From Sphingobacteriaceae bacterium (GTDB taxonomy: Bacteria; Bacteroidota; Bacteroidia; B-17B0; Aurantibacillaceae): a stretch of 64,000 bases of DNA. Positions 48,151-56,570 of this stretch are shown here, in pieces. The stretch spans positions 1,860,001 to 1,924,000 of the forward strand of contig NVQB01000001.1 of the NCBI GenBank assembly GCA_002319075.1. The letters run 5' to 3'. Numbering within the stretch: the stretch's first letter is position 1; every line of letters begins with the position of its first letter. The notes under the pieces are model-generated. The model had not been told where the DNA came from and ran no database searches. It was given only the letters and a program-made list of their open reading frames with translations. The position numbers were made by a program, and so were the translations under genes.

Positions 48151-48304
48151 AATGTTATTCTTTTTAAACGATTTTTTGTTGTTGATTTTTTGGGTCTTTG
48201 GCATGCAAAGTACCCGGTTGTAGCTTAAGCTAACACGAATAAAAGATCACAAGATTAAGAGCTTAAGATTTAAGCTCCTTTTGTATCCTTTAATAAAATA
48301 AAAA

Positions 48305-48685
48305 TCAGATTCTGAAAACCTGTAAGGCTATATACCTGTTGGATTCTGTAAAAGAAAAATTCCGCTGCAAGGGCAGAATTTTTTGAAGCTCACTAACTAC
48401 ATTTATTCCTATTAAAGAATAAAGCACATTAACAAGAAGAAAGGGATTGCTTTTTAATTGAGTTTCCTCGTTCGAATCTTCCTCGCAAATTTCTGCCGAA
48501 TATTCAGCATTATCGCACGAACCGGAACTTTGCACGCTCGTGGTTTTGGTTTCAAAAGACGCCTGGGTTTTTGCTAAAGGATTTGTCTTGCCGTTTAAAG
48601 AAATTACAGCATTTACTACCAATAATTTTAAGATAAATGCTGCGCAGATAAGAATAGCCGTATTTACTTTAAAACTCTTGAACAT
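48305..48685 (-). CDS. Small membrane-associated hypothetical protein
   Basis: 126 residues. One N-terminal hydrophobic helix (TAILICAAFILKLLVVNAVI), a middle acidic stretch with two Cys (GSCDNAEYSAEICEEDSNEE), and a second hydrophobic stretch (FLLVNVLYSLIGINVV). I do not recognise a named family, though short proteins of this layout are met near efflux genes in Bacteroidota. It lies 155 bp before the efflux operon on the same strand, which suggests but does not prove a link. An exact -7 box precedes it. Confidence 0.6.
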   Translation of the reverse strand: MFKSFKVNTAILICAAFILKLLVVNAVISLNGKTNPLAKTQASFETKTTSVQSSGSCDNAEYSAEICEEDSNEETQLKSNPFLLVNVLYSLIGINVVSELQKILPLQRNFSFTESNRYIALQVFRI

Positions 48686-48702
48686 GGTCTGGATTAGAAG
48701 AA

Positions 48703-48710
48703 CAAAAGTA
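48703..48710 (-). promoter_or_regulatory. -7 box for the small membrane protein gene
   Basis: On the minus strand TACTTTTG, an exact TAnnTTTG match, 17 bp before the ATG at 48685. Confidence 0.45.
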
Positions 48711-48813
48711 CTCAGCTTTTACAGATTACGAAACACTTTTGTTAAAATTAACAATTAAAAACGTTAAGCTTTAGGAAAAGATTTGCTGCGGCACCTGCGC
48801 AAGCTTTGCTAAT

Positions 48814-49008
48814 TCAAGATTCATCCTTCATTCCACGAATCAGGCCAATTCCCGAACCAAAGAAGAGAAGCCCCAAAATGCCATAGATTATGATCGCCTT
48901 TATATCCTGCTTTCCGCCCTGCGTGTCTGCGAATAAAACTGCGCAATAAATCAATCCTATAATGCCTAGCACTGTGAGTATTGAACCGAAAATCCTTTTG
49001 ATGTTCAT
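48814..49008 (-). CDS. Small two-helix membrane protein
   Basis: 64 residues with two transmembrane helices (IFGSILTVLGIIGLIYCAVL and IKAIIIYGILGLLFFGSGIG) joined by a short polar loop (ADTQGGKQD), ending in a charged tail. Small proteins of this pattern are common and unnamed in Bacteroidota. No larger frame overlaps it. A TAGATTTA box lies about 30 bp upstream on the minus strand. Confidence 0.65.
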   Translation of the reverse strand: MNIKRIFGSILTVLGIIGLIYCAVLFADTQGGKQDIKAIIIYGILGLLFFGSGIGLIRGMKDES

Positions 49009-49088
49009 GCTTCTTTTTTGATAGTAGTTACACTCTAAATCTATGCCAGCAGTGGCACTAATATTAAAAACAAAAAAAAGACGCTTTA

Positions 49089-51677
49089 CTACTCAACAAT
49101 TAACTTACCACTTGCGTGGGTCGAATTATTTAAGGTAAGCCTGTAAAAATAGATTCCGCTTTGTTGGTTAAGTTCCACCACGTTACTTAGCTGCATTATT
49201 TTTTGTTCAGAAACAATTTGTCCTAATTGATTGAAGATTACAAAAGTCAAATCGCCTTCAGGCAGCACCGGCAATTCTAAAATGAATTTTTCTTTGCCCG
49301 GATTTGGGAACACTTTAAATGCTGATAGGGGGAAATTATCAGAAGCGAGTGAAGTACACAAAGAGACTGTAATTGTTTTCACAGCTGTTGTCGAACAATT
49401 ATTTACATCCTTACCGGTTACAGAATATACGGTGTTGGACGAAGGGGTAACAACTATGCTCGTGCTGGTAAATTGTCCTACACTCCAACTATAGGAAGCA
49501 GCTCCGGATACTGTTAAAGTAGCAGAATGGCCTTTGCAAATTACGTTTGAAGCAGTTAAGAGCGTTAAAGTAGGGGTGTTAAAAACCTGAATAGAAACTG
49601 TAGCGGTGCCGGTGCAATTAAATTCATTACTCCCCTGAACAGTATAAACAGTTGTTGTTTGTGGGTTTACAGTGTAGCTGTCGTTAACCGGACCTCCCGT
49701 CCATGAATACGTTATGGCGCCAGACGCTGTAAGGGTGCCAGAGCTAGCTTTACATTGAGCTGTAGGACCAGAAACCGCGATAGTGGGATTAGGATTTACT
49801 ATAAGGGTAACAACAGTGGTGTCGGTACAATTCAATAAACTAGTGCCTACAACCGTGTAATCCGTTGTTGTTTGTGGGGTTACTGTATAGGTATTTCCAA
49901 CAGGTCCGCCCGTCCACGAATAACTCGCTGCCCCGTTTGCCACGAAAATACCAGAATTGGAGATGCATAAATCTGTTGGTCCCGCCACGGTGATTGTTGG
50001 TGAAGGATTTACGGTAACATCAATACTGGCACGTGGCGACAAACTGCAAGAAGAAACCTCAGCATAATACGTATAAACTGTAGGAGTAGTTCCAGTATAC
50101 AAATTAGATGTGTTCAAAGTTGTTCCTGTTGCTACTGCCGAGCCCAAACTTGCAGTTAGGTACCAGTTAACAGATGAGTTTATACGGTGAAAAGCTGTTA
50201 GGGTGGCCGTTTGGCCATTGCAAATACTGGCTTGTGGAGCAGCAACGAGACTATCTACGGTACAAGGCAAAGAGATTCTCCAAAGGTCTTGCATATTATC
50301 AGTCAGAGAATTCGACGTACTGTCCAGCCCTTCGCCGCCAAGTAACCAGCCTTCACCCTTTGAAGTCGTCCAGTAAGTATTATAGGTTCTCGCCCCCGGA
50401 ATAGTTGAAGGAGAAGACAAACCCATGGTGCCATTTGTTCCATCAATATAGGGAAGGTTTGGACCTTTCACCCAGGTAAATTGATTGGTTGACAAATTAT
50501 ATTTAAAAACATCATTTAATAGGCCGATGGTAGTTGATGAAAATCCATCACCACCAAATATCCACAAATCACCCGAAAGATCTTTCCAACACGCTGCAGC
50601 CTGCCTGCATCCAGGCAGAACAGTTGAACCGGCTACACCGAGGGTTCCGTAATGTCCGAGCTGATTTGTAAGATTTGAACCTGCAATCCACGTCCAAACA
50701 CCTGTAGTGGGATCGTACTTCCACATATCATTCAGCCAGCCAACCGAGGTTAACGAACAATACCCTTTACCGCCAAACATGTAAAACATGCCATTGTGCT
50801 CCCATGCACTGGCAAACTCCGCAGCCCCCGGCCTGTTTGTACTTGCTGGCACATTTAGTGTGCCATTAACAGCATTTTGATTCCCGAAATTTGCTCCACC
50901 CATCCAGGTCCATTGATTTGTGCCGATATCAAATTTCCAAAGATCATTCAAATATACAAGTGACGTTGTTGTTGCGGCATATCCATGCCCACCAAACATC
51001 CATAAGTTACCATTGGCATCAACCCAACTGGCAGAAGCACGTCGCGCTCCCGGCATGTTACTAGACGAAGAAACTCCCAAAGTGCCATAAGATCCCGCGG
51101 TTACTGTAGCTGTAGTTCCCTTTACAAAGGTCCATTCGCTGGTAACAGGGTCAAATTTCCAAAGATCAGCAAGGCATTGTGCATTAACCTGCGGTGAAGT
51201 ATTACCAAAACCATCACCTCCAAACAGCCAGAACTTGCCCTGTGCGTCTACCCACGAAAAAGAAAATTCACGTGCACCAGGATTATTTGTAGGTGAAGCA
51301 ACACCTTGAGTGCCGTAAATGCTAAACTGGTTTGGAGACGTGCCTCCTTTTATAAAGGTCCATTCGTTAGTACTTACTGTGTACTTCCACAAATCTGAAT
51401 GCCAGTACTGGCCTGGTCCTTCACCACCAAACATCCATAAATCACCATTGCTATCAACCCAGGTGTTAGCTCCATGCCTGGTACCCGGTTCATTTGTCGG
51501 TGCAGAAACTCCAGGCGTACCAAAAACGCTTGCTATAGACGCGTTCAGGGCGCTTCCTCGCATCCAGGTAAAATCCTGAGCCAACAGGTTTGTATTAATT
51601 ACAATAAATGTACAAGCAACCAGCGTTCTGAAAATGTTTTGCTGAAAGAATAATGTCAGGGTGAATGTTCTTTTCAT
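49089..51677 (-). CDS. Kelch-type propeller protein with T9SS type A sorting domain
   Basis: 862 residues with a signal peptide region at the start. Residues about 35-470 hold seven kelch-like blades, each with phrases such as GTRHGANTWVDSNGDLWMFG, GARRASASWVDANGNLWMFG and NDLWKFD. A series of Ig/PKD-like modules follows (about 480-770; repeats of YSWTGGP...YTVTPQTTTDYTV). The last ~85 residues are the type A sorting domain (VFPNPGKEKFILEL, FVIFNQLGQIVSE, QQSGIYFYRL). Exported by the T9SS to the surface; role unknown, perhaps adhesive. Monocistronic by spacing. Confidence 0.92.
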   Translation of the reverse strand: MKRTFTLTLFFQQNIFRTLVACTFIVINTNLLAQDFTWMRGSALNASIASVFGTPGVSAPTNEPGTRHGANTWVDSNGDLWMFGGEGPGQYWHSDLWKYTVSTNEWTFIKGGTSPNQFSIYGTQGVASPTNNPGAREFSFSWVDAQGKFWLFGGDGFGNTSPQVNAQCLADLWKFDPVTSEWTFVKGTTATVTAGSYGTLGVSSSSNMPGARRASASWVDANGNLWMFGGHGYAATTTSLVYLNDLWKFDIGTNQWTWMGGANFGNQNAVNGTLNVPASTNRPGAAEFASAWEHNGMFYMFGGKGYCSLTSVGWLNDMWKYDPTTGVWTWIAGSNLTNQLGHYGTLGVAGSTVLPGCRQAAACWKDLSGDLWIFGGDGFSSTTIGLLNDVFKYNLSTNQFTWVKGPNLPYIDGTNGTMGLSSPSTIPGARTYNTYWTTSKGEGWLLGGEGLDSTSNSLTDNMQDLWRISLPCTVDSLVAAPQASICNGQTATLTAFHRINSSVNWYLTASLGSAVATGTTLNTSNLYTGTTPTVYTYYAEVSSCSLSPRASIDVTVNPSPTITVAGPTDLCISNSGIFVANGAASYSWTGGPVGNTYTVTPQTTTDYTVVGTSLLNCTDTTVVTLIVNPNPTIAVSGPTAQCKASSGTLTASGAITYSWTGGPVNDSYTVNPQTTTVYTVQGSNEFNCTGTATVSIQVFNTPTLTLLTASNVICKGHSATLTVSGAASYSWSVGQFTSTSIVVTPSSNTVYSVTGKDVNNCSTTAVKTITVSLCTSLASDNFPLSAFKVFPNPGKEKFILELPVLPEGDLTFVIFNQLGQIVSEQKIMQLSNVVELNQQSGIYFYRLTLNNSTHASGKLIVE

Positions 51678-51797
51678 CTTATATTTTTTAGGTATAAGAT
51701 AAATGTAGTAATTTTTTAAAGAGATTAGTGTGGAAATGATGTATTAGAACCGCATTGTAAGTCCATTACAACTAAATATTCCATAGCACAGTCATTT

Positions 51798-52613
51798 TTA
51801 TTTTGGCAAAAGAATGCCAGCAATTTCTTCTTGCCTGTTTAACACCATCCAGTGCTGTGCATCTTTAATTAATACAATTTCAGTTTGCGGGCATAATTCT
51901 TTAAACGCATAAGCATGACTAATAGAAAAATGTTTTCCCTTTTCAGCCCAAATTAAACTAACCGGGCATTTTATATTTTTGTAATACTCCGGAAGCTTTT
52001 TTAACTGCGCACCATAGCCTGCACACATGCGAACGATATATTGCCTCACTTCCCTTTTTTTGAAATGTAACCATAAATCGTTTTCCAATTCAGTGTCAAT
52101 CACCGAAATATTGCCTTCAACAAAAGTGCGCTTTGCTCTTTGGAAAACCAATTGCGGCAGATAGTTCAACACAAATTCATTAAACCTGAATTTTCGCAGC
52201 AATGTTATTTCCCACGATGTTTTTTCGCTCCACATTAACAGCGAATTCATCACACAAACAGATTGCGTATCTTCTGGATAGAGTGAAGCGAAGACCAGTG
52301 CCGCTTGACCGCCCATATCCTGCGCGAGTATATTTATTTTTTTTAAGCGAAAGTGCTCTGCTATTTTTTTTAGGCGGTTCGCCATTACCACTGGTGTCGC
52401 CCCTCCTGCCCATGCTTCGCTGTTGCCCATGCCGGGCCAGTCGAAACCAACAACATAGTAGGTCTTTGCTAAAAGAGGAGCTAATTTATGCCAGATTTGC
52501 AGATTGTCAGGATAGCCATGCAACAAAACAAACACGCTGTTCTTTTTATCACCCAGTTCAAAGTAACGCAGCCTTTTGGTCTCTATAACACTATAGTTTG
52601 TTTTAAGAAGCAC
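51798..52613 (-). CDS. Alpha/beta hydrolase with Asp nucleophile (epoxide-hydrolase/haloalkane-dehalogenase type)
   Basis: 271 residues from a GTG start placed directly after the TAA of the preceding gene. The oxyanion motif is HGYPDNLQIW (HGxP, as in epoxide hydrolases). The nucleophile elbow is LAQDMGGQAAL, with Asp where esterases have Ser. Likely catalytic His in DAQHWMVLN near the C-terminus and acidic residue in LIWAEKGKHFS. Asp nucleophiles attack epoxides, C-halogen or fluoroacetate carbons to give an ester intermediate. It is the last gene of the leftward trio with a FAD oxidoreductase and a fatty-acid-hydroxylase-type enzyme, so an epoxide of the same pathway is a natural substrate guess. 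Confidence 0.85.
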   Translation of the reverse strand: MLLKTNYSVIETKRLRYFELGDKKNSVFVLLHGYPDNLQIWHKLAPLLAKTYYVVGFDWPGMGNSEAWAGGATPVVMANRLKKIAEHFRLKKINILAQDMGGQAALVFASLYPEDTQSVCVMNSLLMWSEKTSWEITLLRKFRFNEFVLNYLPQLVFQRAKRTFVEGNISVIDTELENDLWLHFKKREVRQYIVRMCAGYGAQLKKLPEYYKNIKCPVSLIWAEKGKHFSISHAYAFKELCPQTEIVLIKDAQHWMVLNRQEEIAGILLPK

Positions 52614-54002
52614 TTACAGATCTTTTATGAGTTGATTGGAAGCTAATATTCCTGATATAGCGCAAAAGCTTACCCATTGCCCGGGATGCGTTGAACTGCC
52701 GCAAAAATACAAACCTTTAAAATACGGGCTTTTGTGATGCATCCTTCCCATGCGCATAAACTTACTGGTCATAACAGGGTTCATACTTTTGTTGTATAAA
52801 ACAAATTTTTCAGACCAGGTGCGCGGGGTATTGTAATCCAATACTTCAAAATCTGTAATACCAGCCTTCCACCAACTTTCTTCTAAAACCGCAGCAATCA
52901 TTTTTTTACAATCCGTATCGCTCAATGTCAAAGTAAGTTCGTGCGGCAGAGGAAAAACCAAACGCGCGTTCATCCATCCATCCATGTTTTTTTGAGTAAT
53001 ACTATCCGGCAAAATAAAAGACTTACAGTTCGGAATATCTTTTTCTAATTTAAACTTTATATAACTTCCTTGGGGCTGTCCTTTAACTCTTAAAAACACG
53101 CAAATTCCCGGAGATTGCAGAGGCAATGTTTTTATTTTGTTTTTGAAAGCAACAGGCGTCTCTTCAATTAAATTCAGGTAGGTATCTATAGCACTGTTAT
53201 TGGAGATCACATGCGTGCATTCTAAAAAATCGTTATCGTTATACTCAATACCGCTTACGCACTTATTCTGAATGCGGATCTTTTTTACTTTAGTGTTAAA
53301 CATAAATTTTACTTTATGCTGAACACATTCCTGAAAGAGTTTATCCGCAATACTACCAATTCCCTTTTCCGGATAATAAGCACCAATATGATGGATCAAG
53401 CTGGGAACAAAAGACATTGGACTCGGAGCTTTGTCAAGAGACTGCGCGGCAATATGTGTCCAGATCCCAATTCCGTTTTTTATGGGATCATTTAACGCAA
53501 ACCTATTTAATACTTTTCCTAACGAACTTAGCAGAAAAGGAATGAGGCTTAGTTTGCCACTTTTAATAATTTTTAAAGGGCCGGGAGTAGAAAAAGTAAA
53601 AGGAATAAGTTGCCTGTATTTTTTGTAAGTCTTAGTTACGAAATCAGCGTAACGTTCACCCTGCTTATCCCATTTCGTATTTATTTCGGCTATTGTTTTA
53701 TTAAAATCTGAATAAATAGTAAAAACACTTTCATCCGTTTCAACAGAATAAACATTTTCAATACGCATTAAATTTAAAGATCGTAAATCCAATCCTACTT
53801 GCTCGAATGCCCATTCAAGACCCGGTTTGTCAAGCAGAATGTAGGGACCTGCATCAAACGTATTTCCTGACACGGACACACTTTTTGCTAAGCCCCCCGG
53901 TTTATCAGTGGCTTCAAAAACAGTTACCTCAAATCCTTTTTTGGCCAAATTTAAAGCCGCAGATAAGCCACCAATGCCGGAACCGATTATTGAAATAGTC
54001 AT
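52614..54002 (-). CDS. FAD-dependent phytoene desaturase/retinol saturase-like oxidoreductase (CrtI superfamily)
   Basis: 462 residues. N-terminal dinucleotide-binding motif (IIGSGIGGLSAALNLAKKG then FEVTVFEATDKPGG), a middle with KGIGSIADKLFQECVQHK, and the C-terminal SSTHPGQWVSFCAISGILAS, the usual ending of COG1233 proteins. The family desaturates, isomerises or saturates polyenes. It is not in a carotenoid cluster (no crtB or idi nearby), so another polyene or lipid is likely. The ATG overlaps the stop of the hydroxylase gene (ATGA), and the next gene starts directly after its stop, so the three are translationally coupled. Confidence 0.9.
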   Translation of the reverse strand: MTISIIGSGIGGLSAALNLAKKGFEVTVFEATDKPGGLAKSVSVSGNTFDAGPYILLDKPGLEWAFEQVGLDLRSLNLMRIENVYSVETDESVFTIYSDFNKTIAEINTKWDKQGERYADFVTKTYKKYRQLIPFTFSTPGPLKIIKSGKLSLIPFLLSSLGKVLNRFALNDPIKNGIGIWTHIAAQSLDKAPSPMSFVPSLIHHIGAYYPEKGIGSIADKLFQECVQHKVKFMFNTKVKKIRIQNKCVSGIEYNDNDFLECTHVISNNSAIDTYLNLIEETPVAFKNKIKTLPLQSPGICVFLRVKGQPQGSYIKFKLEKDIPNCKSFILPDSITQKNMDGWMNARLVFPLPHELTLTLSDTDCKKMIAAVLEESWWKAGITDFEVLDYNTPRTWSEKFVLYNKSMNPVMTSKFMRMGRMHHKSPYFKGLYFCGSSTHPGQWVSFCAISGILASNQLIKDL

Positions 54003-54619
54003 GATGAGATAAAGTGTTTGTCTTTTTTATACGCCATACCTGGATAATCTTTTGTGGGAAGCGTTCCGAAAATTCTATCCCAAAATAATGAACTGGTTCC
54101 GAAAACTTTATCGGTTTCAACAAAGTGATGAATGTAGTGATACCTGGTTAGTTTTGGAAAATACTTAGACAATCTTTGATGATGAATAAAATAGTGAACG
54201 GTTATATACTGAATAACACCAATTTCTAATCCGAAAAAAAGCAGAAAGGCATAGTGAGTAAAAAAAAATTTAAAAACCACCAGTGTGACTACTTGCACAC
54301 CTACACGTAAAAGCAGAGGCACAAACAATGTTTTGGCAGGTTCATGATGATGAACACCATGTAAAATGTACTTTATAAATACTATATTTTTATTGTTAGT
54401 TTCAAGATGAAAAACAAAACGATGCATCATGTATTCGCTAAATCCCCAGATAAACCAACCGGTTAAAGGCAACGTTAAAATCAGGATAAGGGAATGATTG
54501 TAAAAGGATTCGAAATACAAACATACACCGAGCAGTGTAACACTCAGTATGTAAGAAAGCAGTGGGGATGTTTTTGAAACCCAATTCAAATATTTTTTTT
54601 GTAAAAAACTTAAAATCAA
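53999..54619 (-). CDS. Fatty acid hydroxylase/sterol desaturase family membrane enzyme
   Basis: About 206 residues if the TTG at 54619 starts translation; another TTG at 54589 is possible, and longer versions run into the divergent gene at 54676. No ATG is available in this region. Histidine boxes of the diiron membrane hydroxylases are clear: HRFVFH, HGVHHH, HYFIHH and HYIHHF, with four hydrophobic helices. Family members hydroxylate or desaturate lipids, sterols or carotenoids using O2. It is the first gene of the trio with the CrtI-like and hydrolase genes. Promoter region shared with the divergent diiron protein. Confidence 0.85.
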   Translation of the reverse strand: MILSFLQKKYLNWVSKTSPLLSYILSVTLLGVCLYFESFYNHSLILILTLPLTGWFIWGFSEYMMHRFVFHLETNNKNIVFIKYILHGVHHHEPAKTLFVPLLLRVGVQVVTLVVFKFFFTHYAFLLFFGLEIGVIQYITVHYFIHHQRLSKYFPKLTRYHYIHHFVETDKVFGTSSLFWDRIFGTLPTKDYPGMAYKKDKHFISS

Positions 54620-54640
54620 ATTCTTACTATTAAATAAGTG

Positions 54641-54648
54641 TAAATTTA
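54641..54648. promoter_or_regulatory. Palindromic -7-like box between divergent genes
   Basis: TAAATTTA is its own reverse complement and matches TAnnTTTG with one change on each strand. It lies 27 bp before the + gene ATG (54676) and 21 bp before the TTG start proposed for the - gene, so it could serve both. Confidence 0.35.
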
Positions 54649-54675
54649 GGGTAATTAACGTAAGCTTTATAAATA

Positions 54676-56511
54676 ATGGGGAAGATTTATGATGAGTTCG
54701 TAAATGAACTAAATCAAATTGCCACAAAATATAAAAGTCAACCCGACCGGGAACTGGACAAACTCTTGCAACTAGCATTGGAAAGAGAAGAACTCGTAAC
54801 TACGGCTTACCGCGCAAGTTTTTTACACAAAAATATTGAAAGACTCCACGTAGATGAAGATTTAAAAACAATTTTCAGACAAGCATTCATCTGGATATGG
54901 AAGGACGAAGACATGCACACTATTTATACCCGCGGCGCTCTTCTTAAATCCGGTAATTATTCACACAAATTTAAAACATTCATTAGCCAGTTCCAGGGCT
55001 TTATTGGAGGCTGGTCGGGCTCCATCATTCAACATCTCAGTTGGAAAGAGGCTCCCGTTTCTTTAGCCCTGGCCAAATGCATCCTCTCCTTCGGAAAAAT
55101 ATCAGGAAAAATTCCCAAAGAAATACGAAATGAATTAAAACACGGATCATTTAAAAACTTCTGCGCGTTTAATATGGATGCAGAAAATACAGCCCGCGTT
55201 TGTTGGGAAAGAATTATCGCCCTGGCAAAAAAAGATCCGCGTTATGGTGAGGAGCATCTTAAAGATTTTCAACGTATTATTTTTGACGAAACCAGGCACG
55301 AAAATGTTTTCCGAATTATTTTCGAGAATCTAACACAAGAAGATAAATTAATTGAGGGCTCCGTTAAAGAAGATATTATTTCTCAACTCAAAAATGTCAG
55401 CGATTATTTTTTACCAATCAAGTTTCGCAATAAAACCAGCAATCCTGTTGGCAGCGGAGGCAAAGTATGGGTAGCAGAAAATAATAGTAGCCGCAACAAA
55501 TACGATTTTTTTATTGACGAATTAAAAAAAACAGAATTAGTATCTGCATTAACACAGAAAGCAAAGGCCAATAACCAGGCTATTGAAAACTTAAAAATAG
55601 TGATTAAAGTTTCTTTCTCAATGGGGTACAACAAAGAAGACTTATCTCCGATAGCGGATGCTGTTTTGCTTAAAAAGTTTGCAGAATATATTTACAACCT
55701 TGGATTCAAAACCATTAAGGTAATTGACATAGACTCTATCTACACTAATTTTTATTATAACAGATCCGTTGCTGAGCTTGCCAGGTATTTTCAGTTTGAA
55801 TCTGAATATTATCAAATTGTAAATGCTACAGAAGAATTGGAAGAACACCATTTTACACGTGGTATCGGAAATTATAGAGTTTCAAAAACCTGGAAGGACT
55901 CAGAGTTTAGAATAAATTTCGCCAAGATCAAAAGCCATCCCAGCGAATTGGCTCTTTTATCCATAAGCAATTTAGAATGGTTAACGGGCAGCGCCAGGGA
56001 ATTTGTTTTTGTTGATCGCACTGTAAATAGAGAAACTACTACTTGCATGTTATTGGATGATTTTCCACCAAACTTCACATTGGTAGAAGCCTATGATTTA
56101 GTACCTATTGGCATCTTAGGGGTTATGGGCTGCAAAAGGCCTATAAATCCCAGGAGGTTTTATTTTGGAACAGATCTACTATCGGTAGATCTGGCACTTG
56201 CCAAACATTTAAAAATAGTTCCGATTCCTGAAAAAACATCTCTGCGAAATACGCTCTACTGGTTTGGCATAGAAAGCCTGGACTATAAAATTGAAGGAGA
56301 AGACTCTGTCATAAAAGAATGGAAGTCTCCCACCAAAAATTATTTTTGGGCTTTTTTAGGTCTTATATCATTACCGGTTTATCAGCTACTAAGCAATAAA
56401 GGACAGTTGTTTGTACCAAAAATGGATACTGCAAATTTTCCAGCCAAAAACAAGCCTGGTATAATTTCAGTCCTCAGGCTGGTAAATAGAAAAATAACTA
56501 ATCTTCCTTAG
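54676..56511 (+). CDS. Ferritin-like diiron domain fused to DUF362 domain
   Basis: 611 residues. N-terminal helical domain (about 1-235) with a full set of diiron ligands in the usual order: Glu39 (EREELV), E78xxH81 (DEDMH), Glu170 (MDAENTA), E205xxH208 (DETRH). The C-terminal part (about 280-560) fits DUF362: INFAKIKSHPSELALLSISN, DLVPIGILGVMGCKRPINPR, FGTDLLSVDLALAKHL. The cysteine clusters of ferredoxin-linked DUF362 proteins are missing. A hydrophobic stretch (FWAFLGLISLPVYQLL) near 555-575 may associate with membrane. DUF362 function is not established. Divergent from the hydroxylase-CrtI-hydrolase operon, so a shared oxidative pathway is likely. Confidence 0.85.
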   Translation: MGKIYDEFVNELNQIATKYKSQPDRELDKLLQLALEREELVTTAYRASFLHKNIERLHVDEDLKTIFRQAFIWIWKDEDMHTIYTRGALLKSGNYSHKFKTFISQFQGFIGGWSGSIIQHLSWKEAPVSLALAKCILSFGKISGKIPKEIRNELKHGSFKNFCAFNMDAENTARVCWERIIALAKKDPRYGEEHLKDFQRIIFDETRHENVFRIIFENLTQEDKLIEGSVKEDIISQLKNVSDYFLPIKFRNKTSNPVGSGGKVWVAENNSSRNKYDFFIDELKKTELVSALTQKAKANNQAIENLKIVIKVSFSMGYNKEDLSPIADAVLLKKFAEYIYNLGFKTIKVIDIDSIYTNFYYNRSVAELARYFQFESEYYQIVNATEELEEHHFTRGIGNYRVSKTWKDSEFRINFAKIKSHPSELALLSISNLEWLTGSAREFVFVDRTVNRETTTCMLLDDFPPNFTLVEAYDLVPIGILGVMGCKRPINPRRFYFGTDLLSVDLALAKHLKIVPIPEKTSLRNTLYWFGIESLDYKIEGEDSVIKEWKSPTKNYFWAFLGLISLPVYQLLSNKGQLFVPKMDTANFPAKNKPGIISVLRLVNRKITNLP

Positions 56512-56551
56512 GTAAGGTTGCAAGATAAAAAAGATTGAACTTCTCTTTCAT

Positions 56552-56570
56552 AGGCGAATTTGCCTTTTTT
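56552..56570 (+). terminator. Weak terminator after the diiron-DUF362 gene
   Basis: AGGC pairs with GCCT around a 6-nt loop, followed by six T; it overlaps the end of the convergent gene by 2 bp. Confidence 0.5.

Noticed and set aside
47812-48228. 138-codon plus-strand frame opposite the efflux adaptor
   Set aside because: Fully antisense to a well-supported adaptor gene and without recognisable protein features.
52614-54002. Carotenoid biosynthesis cluster
   Set aside because: Only a CrtI-like gene is present; no phytoene synthase, cyclase or isoprenoid genes are nearby.
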